Positions 1 to 7,942 of a stretch of 28,860 nt of DNA are shown here, one piece after another (the stretch's first letter is position 1; every line of letters begins with the position of its first letter). Origin of the DNA: CAZXEJ01 sp964639895 (GTDB lineage Bacteria > Desulfobacterota_D > UBA1144 > Nemesobacterales > JADFKM01); contig CAZXEJ010000029.1 of the NCBI GenBank assembly GCA_964639895.1, positions 1-28,860 on the forward strand, written 5' to 3'. The notes under the pieces are model-generated. The model was not told where the DNA came from. It worked only from the letters and a program-made list of their open reading frames with translations, and did not search any database. The position numbers and the translations under genes are program-made.

Positions 1-12
1 CCCGTGTGTGTG

Positions 13-20
13 CTCCTTAG
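13..20 (-). promoter_or_regulatory. Possible Shine-Dalgarno of a gene starting left of the window
   Basis: Read on the minus strand, CTAAGGAG lies about 60 nt downstream of the rpoN stop. The 12 nt after it contain no start codon, so any start would be just outside the window with longer than usual spacing. In many bacteria the gene after rpoN encodes the ribosome hibernation factor Hpf/RaiA, so a co-transcribed gene is plausible. Its identity is not visible here. Confidence 0.25.
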
Positions 21-79
21 GGACGAAGGTAGTCAGATGGTGTATGAATTACACTGGCATAAAAGCGTAGGAGGGCAAG

Positions 80-1558
80 TCAGGGGGCTCGCTCGGTTGA
101 GGCGTCGGGCTGCTTCTTTCTCTTTGAGGAGGAAGGTATGTTGAGGATCTTTCTATACTTCGCCACCGTGCGCCTAGCTACTTTTACGTTTCTCCTGCTC
201 AAGATGTTGGAGATGTCTTCGTCCGAGTAGGGGTTTTCGGGGGGCTCTTCCCTGATGATGTCTCGTATCATCGCCTTTACACGTTCAAACGAGATGTCGG
301 CGCCGTGTGATGTTTCAACCCTGCGAGAGAAGAGGGCCTTCAGAGGTATGGTCCCCTGAGGGGTGTAGATGTAGCGTCGGCTCGTTATCCTGCTCACCGT
401 CGATTCGTGTACGTTGACGGCTTTGGCCACGTCCTTGAGGCGCAGGGGCTTTATGTACTCGAAACCGAATTCGAGGAAATCACGCTGCACGCGAACGATC
501 TCCTTCAAGACCTTGCGTATGGTTTCGTCCCTTTCCTGCAGGCACTTTATGATTCTCTGCGCGGCTTCGATCTTCTCCTTAAGATACTTCTTCTCGGAGT
601 GCGACAGCGATTTGCTGTTCTTTATGAGTCTCCTGTAGTGGTGGCTGATCCTGAGCCTCGGCACGTCGGTGTTGAGCTGGATCTGGAAATCGTTTCCCAC
701 CTTGTATACGAAGAAGTCCGGAACGATGTACTTCTCGGTGTCCTTCGTATAGAACGGCCTTCCGGGCTTTGGCTCCAGAGAGGAAATTACGTGTACCGCC
801 TCTACCACACGCTGGACATCTATTCCCAAACTGTCTGCTATGGAATCGTATTCGTGCCGGCCCACCTCCTCAAGGAATTCGGCGGCAATCCGATGTATGG
901 GATCGCTCTCAGGATAGCCCAGGTCTTCAAGCTGGAGCGACAAGCACTCGGCAAGGTCACGGGCGCACACACCGGGCGGATGTAGGGAACGTTGCAGCCT
1001 GTAGAGGACCTCTTCAACCTTGGCTTCGGTGGAATCGGACGTCGTCTCGGTATTTTGGGGCGTCGAAATCCCCCTTGAGGCGTTGATCTCGGCCGCTATC
1101 TGCTCCACTGGTATCTCAAGGTAGCCGTCCTCGTTGGTATTGCCTATGATGATGCGCGCGATCTCGCGCTCTTCGTCGCCGAGGTCTAGAAGGTCGAGCT
1201 GCCAATGGAGATGATCGAGCAGGGATTCGGGAGCGCTGACCCTGTTCTCCCAGCTTACACCCTCGTCGTCTAACGTCTCGGTGAATTTCGAGTACGAGTC
1301 ATCGCCGTTGTAAAACGGTTCTTCCTTTGGCAGGGTGAGCTCGATCTCTTCTTCGTTCTTCTGGGCGGGATCGAGATCCTCCGGGGTCTTCTCTTCTTCT
1401 TCAAGTGTGGGATTCTCTAACAGCTGCTCCTCAAGATATTCCTTGAGCTCGAGCGTGGTCATCTGTATAAGGCGAAGGAACAGCTGGAGTTCCTGGGTGA
1501 GTATGAGGCTCTGTTTCTGGACAAGCCTTGTGCTTGGTTGCTGTATGATCCTTGACAT
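80..1558 (-). CDS. rpoN: RNA polymerase sigma-54 factor RpoN
   Basis: Sigma-54 directs RNA polymerase to -24/-12 promoters and needs an AAA+ activator to melt DNA. The 492-residue protein is full length and has the family order. A Gln/Leu-rich activator-interacting region I lies at about residues 1-50 (QSLILTQELQLFL). An acidic linker with many D and E follows at about 55-100. The core-binding region fills the middle. A helix-turn-helix sits near residues 375-400 (LKDVAKAVNVHESTVSR). The RpoN box, which reads the -24 element, is at about 461-470 (ARRTVAKYRK). The start is the ATG at 1558, the only one giving complete region I. No good Shine-Dalgarno precedes it. No lptB is found upstream, where a tRNA lies instead. 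I saw no clear -24/-12 promoter in the window, so its targets are elsewhere. Confidence 0.97.
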   Translation of the reverse strand: MSRIIQQPSTRLVQKQSLILTQELQLFLRLIQMTTLELKEYLEEQLLENPTLEEEEKTPEDLDPAQKNEEEIELTLPKEEPFYNGDDSYSKFTETLDDEGVSWENRVSAPESLLDHLHWQLDLLDLGDEEREIARIIIGNTNEDGYLEIPVEQIAAEINASRGISTPQNTETTSDSTEAKVEEVLYRLQRSLHPPGVCARDLAECLSLQLEDLGYPESDPIHRIAAEFLEEVGRHEYDSIADSLGIDVQRVVEAVHVISSLEPKPGRPFYTKDTEKYIVPDFFVYKVGNDFQIQLNTDVPRLRISHHYRRLIKNSKSLSHSEKKYLKEKIEAAQRIIKCLQERDETIRKVLKEIVRVQRDFLEFGFEYIKPLRLKDVAKAVNVHESTVSRITSRRYIYTPQGTIPLKALFSRRVETSHGADISFERVKAMIRDIIREEPPENPYSDEDISNILSRRNVKVARRTVAKYRKILNIPSSSKRKKQPDASTERAP

Positions 1559-1601
1559 CGCTCACAGCCGGGATCGGGGTGGTTGTGGACGACCTGATTC
1601 C

Positions 1602-1631
1602 AATTTAGAACATTCGGGGCCCCCTAATCAA
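1602..1631 (-). promoter_or_regulatory. Putative sigma-70 promoter of rpoN
   Basis: On the minus strand a TTGATT (1626-1631) and a TAAATT (1602-1607) are separated by 18 nt. Transcription would begin near 1595, giving a leader of about 37 nt before the rpoN ATG. A GC-rich GGGGCCCC block lies inside the spacer. Neither hexamer matches consensus fully, so this is tentative. Confidence 0.4.
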
Positions 1632-1776
1632 CCCCCCACGGCGTCCGAACCAACTGTTGAGGCGTGGACACCGTTCCGCTTAAAACATACCACACCGCCC
1701 GTTGCGCTGTAAAGGCACATCCCCAGAGGGCGGAAACCATCCCCATGCGTCTCCTGTACGCGTGGAACCGTGCATC

Positions 1777-1804
1777 TTGAAGATCCATATGCAGATGATA
1801 TAAT
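1777..1804 (+). promoter_or_regulatory. Sigma-70-type promoter of tRNA-Thr
   Basis: A perfect TATAAT (1799-1804) follows TTGAAG (1777-1782) with a 16-nt spacer; reading the -35 as CTTGAA gives 17 nt. The predicted start near 1811 lies about 23 nt before the mature tRNA 5' end, leaving a short leader for RNase P to remove. Confidence 0.7.
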
Positions 1805-1833
1805 CTCAATCGTTCCCTTCTCGTCGTCCGGGA

Positions 1834-1909
1834 GCCGACGTAGCTCAGCTGGTAGAGCAGCGCACTCGTAATGCGCAGGTCGGAGGTTCGAATCCTCTCG
1901 TCGGCTCCA
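1834..1909 (+). tRNA. tRNA-Thr (anticodon CGU)
   Basis: The cloverleaf can be folded by eye. The 7-bp acceptor stem GCCGACG pairs with CGTCGGC (1899-1905). The D arm contains CTCAGCTGGTAGAGC. The anticodon stem GCGCA/TGCGC encloses the loop CTCGTAA, whose anticodon CGT reads the threonine codon ACG. The T arm is GGAGG-TTCGAAT-CCTCT. The discriminator U at 1906 is followed by an encoded CCA (1907-1909). It stands alone with its own promoter. Confidence 0.96.
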
Positions 1910-1916
1910 GCGATTC

Positions 1917-1979
1917 CGGCGGTTCAAGCTACCTTCCCGGTCGCTTCTACCATGCCGGCTACGAGGCTCCGCCGATTTT
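1917..1979 (+). terminator. Possible terminator of tRNA-Thr
   Basis: CGGCGG (1917-1922) can pair with CCGCCG (1969-1974), closing a large loop that contains smaller helices, and ATTTTA follows directly. The T tract is short and the loop long, so this is a weak call. It is the only T-run-associated stem just after the tRNA. Confidence 0.35.
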
Positions 1980-3362
1980 AAGCCCTTCCGGCAACTGTAG
2001 CACGGGTAAATCGTCCCGCACGATCTCGCCATGGAGAGAGCGATTGCGTTTGGCGTGGTGGGACATCCAGGTCCCGCCCCTATGGATCGGCGAGTCGACT
2101 GCGACACCCATTCCCCCATCCCTTCATCTTCACAGTAGGCCGCACAGTGCAAGCAGAGCGTGGTGGCTGAACCCTAACGGCCGGCGCCTTGGGGAAGGAG
2201 CAGGCGTCGGCTTCCTGATGCGGTACGGTTGCTAGGCACCTTCTCCTTCACCGTTGCGGCTGGCGGTCTATTGCAATGGAATAAGACGTTCGAGCCTACC
2301 TGCCCCGTTGGTGCCGAGCTTCCAATGTGGATGCGTTACCCAGTTCCACCACCCCACCTAAGGTCCATCCTCGCATCAGAGAACGACGCTTCGGTGCCTC
2401 TTTCCCTCCGATCCAGCTGTTTCATGATTTCGAGCGTCTTCCGTTGTGTGCGGCTGAATCCGTTTCCTGGTCGCGCGCCCAGGCAGACGGGGATCCTTGA
2501 CGTGAGAGTACGCCGATGCGGCGGGGTCACCCGGCACCACCTGCGAGCGCCGCGCTCTGGAACCTTGGTGCCGCCAGCCGCCAAGCCGTGTGGGGATACG
2601 GGATACTCGTTGATGGGACACGGACAGTGGACGGAAAGCTACCGGTCGGTTCTTCGACTACGCGTGAGCGTCATGCTTGGTCGACACCACCGTATGCCGC
2701 CCACCATGGAGCGGAACCCGGCTGGAGGTAACAAATGAGCATTCATCTAGTTGTCGGACACTGGTTGGTGGTTGAGGTGGCTCCGAACATCTTTTCGCCG
2801 CGTGCCGGCGGCATCATCTGCAGATAACAAACATTCGATGAATGCAGTATCTACGGCGCTAACACCTTCCCCTATACATCCATTCAAACCGTTTCCGCTG
2901 AGCCGATTGTTGAATATTGAATGCGGCTTGCGCTCTGATGGCCGTTGAGTGAAACTGATATCTACACAAATACATTAGATGCCAGTGAGATCCGGACGAT
3001 GGGGGAATCTGCTCACTGGGCGGCTTTTGCGAATGCCGGTCATGTTGTGTGGGGCGGTGCCGTGTGTGTGGAAGACGTTCTCTTGTTCCGATTTAGAGGA
3101 ACCTTAACGTTGTCGCACGTAAGTAGCCAAGTTCACCCTTAGGTTATGGTGATGCTAGAACACGGCACTTGCATGTCTTACTCGCGGCAGGAGAGGTAGT
3201 GGTTCACGTTACCGAGCTGCGGTGCCGCAACGCCTAACAGGCCCGCTTGCGTGTGCGGCGTGGAGCGGTGTCCGTCCTCTTCTTTCGCGCTTGCTTCCCC
3301 GCCTTCCGCATAAGGCTACGCACTTATGGGGTGCGTTCGCCGCTCACAACGGGCATGGGTGC

Positions 3363-3416
3363 CCTCTAGGAGAGGGAGTGCACGTAACGGCGTGGAACCG
3401 GCCCTTCTCCTAGAGG
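3363..3416. repeat. 54-nt imperfect inverted repeat (11-bp outer stem)
   Basis: CCTCTAGGAGA (3363-3373) is the exact reverse complement of TCTCCTAGAGG (3406-3416). Inside it GGG pairs with CCC across a one-base bulge, and CACG can pair with CGTG. Neither flank has a T tract, so it is not a typical intrinsic terminator. An 11-bp perfect match at this spacing is unlikely to be chance and suggests a folded RNA or a protein-binding site. Confidence 0.6.
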
Positions 3417-3900
3417 CGGTGTAACCTAGGGCTCGCCTCATCCTTGCGGCTTGGGGGACTTCCCCTCGACCGCGCGCTCAGAAGCGACGCGGAGGGGGGG
3501 ACACGCATGGGCTCGCCTACCCGTGTGAGTTTGCGTGCGAACCTCCTCTAAGCCTGCGGCCACACGGCATACGGGATACCGCCGCCTGTAGACGACCCGG
3601 CCCAACGGCCACGATCGTTACCTACGGTTGGCTCCTTCGGACCGCCTGGTGAACGTGCCTCCGCTCGGTCAAGGACCTAGGCAAGCTGCTCTTCCGAATC
3701 CGGGTGGCATTCCAGGAGACACTTCGCCGCTGCGACCGGGCACCCCCCTCTTGACCTTTCGCGGCGGTCGAGCGCTTCACGAGGGGTCGTGATCACCGTT
3801 CCAGGGGAGAGAAGCGTTGAAGCGGGATTCCGCACGGAGAAGCCGTCTGCCCGGCAAGGGGCGGGTCCAAGGTACGGTATTGGACACCGTCCAGATGAGA

Positions 3901-3926
3901 TATGGGTTCCGTCCGGTAACCCCATA
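3901..3926. repeat. Hairpin with 10-bp bulged stem
   Basis: TATGGGTTCC pairs with GGTAACCCCATA with two single-base bulges around a GTCC loop. A second 6-bp inverted repeat, GTCCAA/TTGGAC, lies just upstream at 3865-3885. No T tract follows on either strand. The function is unknown. Confidence 0.45.
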
Positions 3927-4137
3927 CCACCCGATGCGCTGTTCTCCGGGCTGCACTGAACTATGCGGACCAATGGGAGACACACGCCTCCTACGGCCGC
4001 TGTCACCTCGCACTGCGGCGAAGATACACCAACGAGACGCAACCATGGTGGCGGTCCCTGGACAATAGTAACAGCGGTACCGTTGAGACCTCGGGCGTGC
4101 ACCAGGGACACGCCTGCGACCGACTCTACTTCGACCT

Positions 4138-4186
4138 AAAAGAAGAGGCCCGGATCGCGTGCCGCATGGCGGCATGCAATCCGGGC
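4138..4186 (-). terminator. Intrinsic terminator of the beta-helix gene
   Basis: On the minus strand, 29 nt past the stop at 4215, GCCCGGAT (8 bp, 4179-4186 with 4148-4155) closes a stem. After one mismatch it continues as a further 9-bp helix (GCATGCCGC paired with GCGGCACGC, one G-U pair) around a 3-nt loop. The U-rich tail CTCTTCTTTT (4147-4138) follows at once. This is the strongest terminator in the window and is directional for the minus strand. Confidence 0.85.
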
Positions 4187-4214
4187 GCTCGGTCGTCTAC
4201 GCGGGGAGGGAAGT

Positions 4215-7200
4215 TTAGCTTTCGAGATCTTCCCTTGAGCCCCTCCTCTTCAGTCGGCGGAATCCAACGGCCAGCAGAGGCAGCAACAGGGGCAAGAACG
4301 CCCCAGCGGCTCCACCCATCGATATAGTGGGACCGCCGATCACGCATGAACCTCCATCTCCGATGAATTTCACTATCGGGCTTGGGGTGGGAGTCGGAGT
4401 CGGTGTGGGTGTGGGTGTGGGTGTTGGAGTCGGTGTTGGAGTGGGCGTCGGCGTAGGTGTAGGTGTTGGCGGCGGAACGCAGGCGAGCGTCACCGTATCA
4501 CACACCGTGCCGTCCGGACAAGCACAATCGCTGTCGAGGCAGTCCACCAGACCGTCGGCGTCATCGTCGACACCGTTGGTGCAACTGCCGGGGGGGGCCG
4601 ACTCGGGACACGCCGGGTCACCGACGCAGCCCGTATCGAAGCAGTCGGTCGTGGCGTTCTGGAGCGGGTTGTTGTTGACACCGTCGCTGCAGGTGCCGGC
4701 GAAAGCCAGGCCCTCTTGACATGCCGGGTCGAACAGACAGTCGCTGTCGAGACAGTCCGTCACGCCGTCGCCATCGTTGTCGAAGCCGTCCGAGCACTCG
4801 GCGCCGGCTTCCACGCACGCGGCGTCGCCGAAGCAAGAGGGATCGTTACAGTCGACGAGCCCGTTGGCGTCGTTGTCACGCCCATCGTTGCAGAACTCCA
4901 CCTTGGTGTTCTCGTCCGCCCCTATGTCGGGTGGGTCGGACCTGGTGTCTCCCTCGAAATCCTGTGCCACACCGCGGTTGCAACCTGCGTCTATGAGCGG
5001 CGAGTCGGGAAGCAGCCTGTAGTCCCTGTTCGGTGCGTCGACGAACTTGACGTTGTCGACACTGATGTTGTTGCCTAGATCGGTGAACGTACAGCCGGTG
5101 AGAAACACGTCGACAGGTGCGACGTCGTCGCCGCGATTAGAACACTCCATACTCAACGATCCGTCAGTCGAACAATAGATGTCGTCACCGGTCGTTGGTG
5201 AAGCAGTGTTGTTGATCACCGTCGTATTGACGAGGGTAACGGTCGAACCCAACTCTGTAACGAAGATTCCCCCGCCGTCGTCGACAGCGGTATTGTCGGT
5301 TATGGTGCAGTGGCTGCAAACGAGGTCGGAATCTCCCACGACGCATATCCCGCCTCCGCTGGCGCCGGTCGGCCCTCCGCCGGCCAGGTTCTGCGCGATG
5401 AAGGTGTTCTGAATCACCCCTTCACTGAGTGTACCCGTCGTACCGTCGGTGAAGACCAAGCCTCCGCCGCCGCACGTGTCACCGTCAGGTACCAGGGAAA
5501 CGTTGCCGTAGAAGAAGCTGTCCTCTATGCGGAAGTCGCATCCATCGCAGTACACGCCGCCGCCCATGTCGTTGGCGGTATTGTCGTTTACCCTCACGGC
5601 GGTGAGGCGCAGCAGAACCTCTCCGGTGGGTCCGTTGCCGCCGTCTCCGTCGGCCTCTATGCCACCAGCCTCATCTTCGGAGAAGTTGTTGACGACGTCG
5701 GTGTCGGTAAGGTCGAGTGTGGAGCTGTTCGTTCCTGATACGCCACCTCCGTCAGATTCAGACAGGTTGAACGACACGATGGTACGTCCCATTTCGGATG
5801 ATGCGGCCTGTGCTATCAGGATGGAATTCTGGACGAATATCCCCCCGCCGTCGCCGCTACCCGGAGTCCTGGTTTCGTTGAGCGTAACGTTGGTTCCGAC
5901 CCCGGTGATCGGGTCTTCGGCAAGCCTTACCTCGGACTGGTTCTTGGCAAACACGCCCCCCCCGCGGCCGCTGTGAGCCACGTTAGAGACCACGTTGCTC
6001 CCCTCGATGGTGATGTCGGAGCTGTCGCTCCATATCCCACCACCATGGTTTTCGGCCTCGTTCTCGTTCACATCGCTGCCGTTGGTGATGAGCACCTTGC
6101 ATGAATCCGCGGCCGCTATACCCCCGCCGTTGCTTCCGGTTCCCACGGCCTCGTTGTTGACTACGCGGCTCGCGTCCAGGACAAGGGTGGAGTTCGTGCA
6201 ATGTATGCCGCCCCCGTCGTCCTGCGATATGTTGTTGATCACGGTGGTGTTGTCAAGGCTCATGCCCGGCGAGGCGCTGAAATCGACCGATGAACTGCTG
6301 TCGATAAATATCCCTCCGCCCAGATCGGCCCGGTTGTTGGGCCCTATGGTGCTATCGACGATACTCACCGTGGACTGCACGGCGATGTTGAGGCCGCCGC
6401 CGTCGTTAAGCGTTACGCCGGGGGTTGCGTTGTTGTTCGCTATGTTGCAATCCGATATCTTGACCTGCGAGGCCCTTACGTAGCCGCCGGCTCCCCCCTC
6501 GGATCCAGGCCCACCCCCGGCAAGACCGGTGGCTTCGTTGTTCTGCACTATACACCGGTCGAATTCGGCGCTGCCGCGAATGGTAATATCGGTGCTGTTC
6601 AGCACTGCGAATCCGCCCCCGTTGCGGTCGGAGTTGTTGCTGTTGAGGTTGAGGTCCTCGAGTACGACCGCCGAGGAATCACACACCAGTACGCCTGCAC
6701 CGGCGGGCTCGTAGCTGAGTGGTCCGGGCGGATCGTCGCAAAGGCCGGACGAGGAAGTTCTGACAGCATTTTGGACTATGAATCCCGTAAACAATATGTT
6801 GCTCGACGCTGCTATCTCCACCCCGGGCGAGGATGGATCGATCGTCGATGGCGTGTTGACCGGGTTTCTGGTCGTGAACGACGGGTCCCAACCGCCCGAG
6901 ACGGCGAGACCGTTCCGGCCGTCTATGGTCAGCGTCTCATTGTAGAACCCCTGAGCGGCGCAAACCTCTTCGCCGGCGTTGTCTTTGGCCTGGTTGACGG
7001 CCCTCGACAGCGTCCTGCACGCCGCCGTCCTGTTCGGATTCGTCGCATCGCAGTCAGAGTCGGCTGCGTCCGTAAGACCGTCGGCGTCGTTGTCAATGCC
7101 GTCGCTACAGGTGCCGGCATTGGATACGCCTTCGATGTCGTCACGCATGTCACAATCGTTTGTGGCAGATAGATTGGTCCCGGCCGGATCGGCGAACCTG

Positions 7201-7301
7201 GTACAGATGGCCGATGCCGAGTACGCAACGCCCAGAGTCAAGATGAAGAGCGGAAAAAAGAATAGAGGTCCGAGCGACCTCTTAAGAGTTGAAGCATTCA
7301 T
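4215..7301 (-). CDS. Secreted right-handed beta-helix surface protein with metal-binding motifs and C-terminal sorting-like tail
   Basis: The 1028-residue product is built for the cell surface. Residues 1-31 form a signal peptide ending ASA. A CSDGIDNDADG motif near residue 65 resembles the MopE-type putative metal-binding motif. Residues of about 110-800 form a parallel beta-helix with many recurring DGGGI/GGGI turns and Asn-rich strands, ending in the frequent family closure PDIGADEN. Four more Cys/Asp modules follow (such as CSDGFDNDGDGVTDC) at about 830-940. Fourteen Thr-Pro pairs (946-973) make a stalk. The tail has GGSC (Cys986), a hydrophobic segment of about 998-1014 and an Arg/Lys cluster, as in MYXO-CTERM-like sorting signals. 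A GGGGAGG Shine-Dalgarno precedes the ATG by 7 nt. It is monocistronic, with its own promoter and terminator. Its likely role is adhesion or polysaccharide binding; no catalytic residues were recognised. The sorting class is inferred. Confidence 0.88.
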   Translation of the reverse strand: MNASTLKRSLGPLFFFPLFILTLGVAYSASAICTRFADPAGTNLSATNDCDMRDDIEGVSNAGTCSDGIDNDADGLTDAADSDCDATNPNRTAACRTLSRAVNQAKDNAGEEVCAAQGFYNETLTIDGRNGLAVSGGWDPSFTTRNPVNTPSTIDPSSPGVEIAASSNILFTGFIVQNAVRTSSSGLCDDPPGPLSYEPAGAGVLVCDSSAVVLEDLNLNSNNSDRNGGGFAVLNSTDITIRGSAEFDRCIVQNNEATGLAGGGPGSEGGAGGYVRASQVKISDCNIANNNATPGVTLNDGGGLNIAVQSTVSIVDSTIGPNNRADLGGGIFIDSSSSVDFSASPGMSLDNTTVINNISQDDGGGIHCTNSTLVLDASRVVNNEAVGTGSNGGGIAAADSCKVLITNGSDVNENEAENHGGGIWSDSSDITIEGSNVVSNVAHSGRGGGVFAKNQSEVRLAEDPITGVGTNVTLNETRTPGSGDGGGIFVQNSILIAQAASSEMGRTIVSFNLSESDGGGVSGTNSSTLDLTDTDVVNNFSEDEAGGIEADGDGGNGPTGEVLLRLTAVRVNDNTANDMGGGVYCDGCDFRIEDSFFYGNVSLVPDGDTCGGGGLVFTDGTTGTLSEGVIQNTFIAQNLAGGGPTGASGGGICVVGDSDLVCSHCTITDNTAVDDGGGIFVTELGSTVTLVNTTVINNTASPTTGDDIYCSTDGSLSMECSNRGDDVAPVDVFLTGCTFTDLGNNISVDNVKFVDAPNRDYRLLPDSPLIDAGCNRGVAQDFEGDTRSDPPDIGADENTKVEFCNDGRDNDANGLVDCNDPSCFGDAACVEAGAECSDGFDNDGDGVTDCLDSDCLFDPACQEGLAFAGTCSDGVNNNPLQNATTDCFDTGCVGDPACPESAPPGSCTNGVDDDADGLVDCLDSDCACPDGTVCDTVTLACVPPPTPTPTPTPTPTPTPTPTPTPTPTPTPTPSPIVKFIGDGGSCVIGGPTISMGGAAGAFLPLLLPLLAVGFRRLKRRGSREDLES
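4383..4466 (-). repeat. (Thr-Pro)14 coding repeat
   Basis: Fourteen consecutive 6-nt units encode Thr-Pro in the stalk of the surface protein. Codons vary (ACA, ACC, ACG, ACT with CCA, CCC, CCG, CCT); only a short stretch near 4404-4421 is identical unit to unit. The protein repeat is therefore kept by selection or is old, rather than being a fresh slippage tract. Confidence 0.9.
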
Positions 7302-7367
7302 GTGGCATCCTCCCCACTAGTGGTTTAGTTCCCACCTCTCCACTATGCAGCACAGAATGCCGTCTCC

Positions 7368-7395
7368 ATAATAGCACCGGGGGGGATATTGTAAA
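7368..7395 (-). promoter_or_regulatory. Promoter of the beta-helix gene
   Basis: TTTACA (7390-7395) and TATTAT (7368-7373) are spaced 16 nt on the minus strand, each matching consensus at five of six positions. The predicted start near 7361 leaves a leader of about 60 nt. The spacer holds a run of seven C. Confidence 0.6.
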
Positions 7396-7498
7396 GTCAC
7401 ATAAAAGTCCTAGACGGCCGAGCGGCCCTGCTCCGGCCGGGGCTTAGGAAAGAGTGCGTCGTGCATATCGCGGCAGGGGCATTCCCCCCACTGGAGGA

Positions 7499-7553
7499 GT
7501 GTCGTGGGGACCGCCGCCATTGTAACTATGGAGTGCACCGGGGAGCACGACAC
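7499..7553. repeat. 8-bp inverted repeat enclosing a 39-nt loop
   Basis: GTGTCGTG (7499-7506) and CACGACAC (7546-7553) are perfect reverse complements. The loop contains a small CCAT/ATGG helix. There is no T tract on either side. It may be an RNA fold or an operator pair; the function is unknown. Confidence 0.4.
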
Positions 7554-7872
7554 CGTACGACGTCGAACCTACCAGGCCGAGTTGGAGTGCGAAAGTGCAA
7601 TACGGCGACCGTCAGCCGCCCGCCATTGAAGCATGCCCTAAGAAATCAAGGGTGAGGCATCTAAGGAGGTATCATCCCCTGTAGTAATGCTCAGACCGTG
7701 ACTTTCCTCGGAGAGGAGGATATGTCGGGAAGAGGGCGTCACGCCGTCTAGAAATCCAGCCCCCGTGGAGGGGGCGGCGGAACGTAGCAGGCAGGTGCAT
7801 GGGCATCGAGATGTCAATTCCTCCGGGGGGGAGGTGCCGTTGGCTTCATAAGCGTGCGAACGAGATTCCTTG

Positions 7873-7899
7873 CGGAGAGGCCGCTGCTAAGCCTCTCCG
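7873..7899 (-). terminator. Candidate 3' hairpin of pncB
   Basis: A perfect 9-bp stem CGGAGAGGC/GCCTCTCCG with a 9-nt loop lies 44 nt past the pncB stop. It lacks a U tract in the minus direction; the plus direction has the mildly T-rich TTCTCTTTCC several bases after the stem. It may stabilise the mRNA end rather than terminate transcription alone. Confidence 0.35.
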
Positions 7900-7942
7900 G
7901 CGGTTCTCTTTCCGTATCGGCGTGCCCGTTGGGGGGGACGGC

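Larger units (their letters stand above)
1980..4137. other. 2.2-kb stretch with no recognisable gene
   Basis: Both strands carry only short or low-quality open frames (longest 144-170 codons), with no start/Shine-Dalgarno pair, no known motif and random-looking composition. I see no signature of RNase P RNA, tmRNA, SRP RNA or 6S RNA. Visible contents are an AT-richer patch at about 2740-3000 with repeated ATTCA/TGAAT words (for example a CATTC-GAT-GAATG hairpin at 2832-2844), a small CATAAG/CTTATG hairpin at 3309-3328, a larger imperfect hairpin at 3363-3416, and adjacent hairpins at 3865-3926. It could be decayed coding DNA or hold an unrecognised RNA. Confidence 0.6.
7396..7942. other. Intergenic region with several inverted repeats, no gene seen
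   Basis: No open frame here has a credible start or recognisable product. Stems seen are GGCCG/CGGCC near 7424-7435, the 8-bp GTGTCGTG/CACGACAC pair (7499-7553), GCCCCC-GTGGA-GGGGGC (7759-7775) and CGGAGAGGC/GCCTCTCCG (7873-7899). Two Shine-Dalgarno-like words (AAGGAGG near 7663, AGGAGG near 7715) lead only to very short frames. Confidence 0.5.

Noticed and set aside
1628..2152. 174-codon minus-strand frame containing EDSNLRP
   Set aside because: This peptide is the classic translation of the antisense strand of a tRNA; the frame overlaps tRNA-Thr and its promoter.
2229..2738. 169-codon frame in the desert
   Set aside because: Begins at a non-ATG codon without a ribosome site, has random-like composition and no recognisable domain.
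2939..3142. Short plus frame with protein-like composition (SETDIYTNTLDASEIR and on)
   Set aside because: Only about 65 codons, TTG start without Shine-Dalgarno, no family resemblance; possibly a relic but not supportable.
3677..4175. Two overlapping 130-145-codon minus frames
   Set aside because: They overlap the strong terminator region or lie just past it, lack start signals and look random.
4327..4719. Gly-Val-rich plus-strand frame
   Set aside because: It is the antisense of the Thr-Pro repeat and the Cys/Asp modules of the surface protein.
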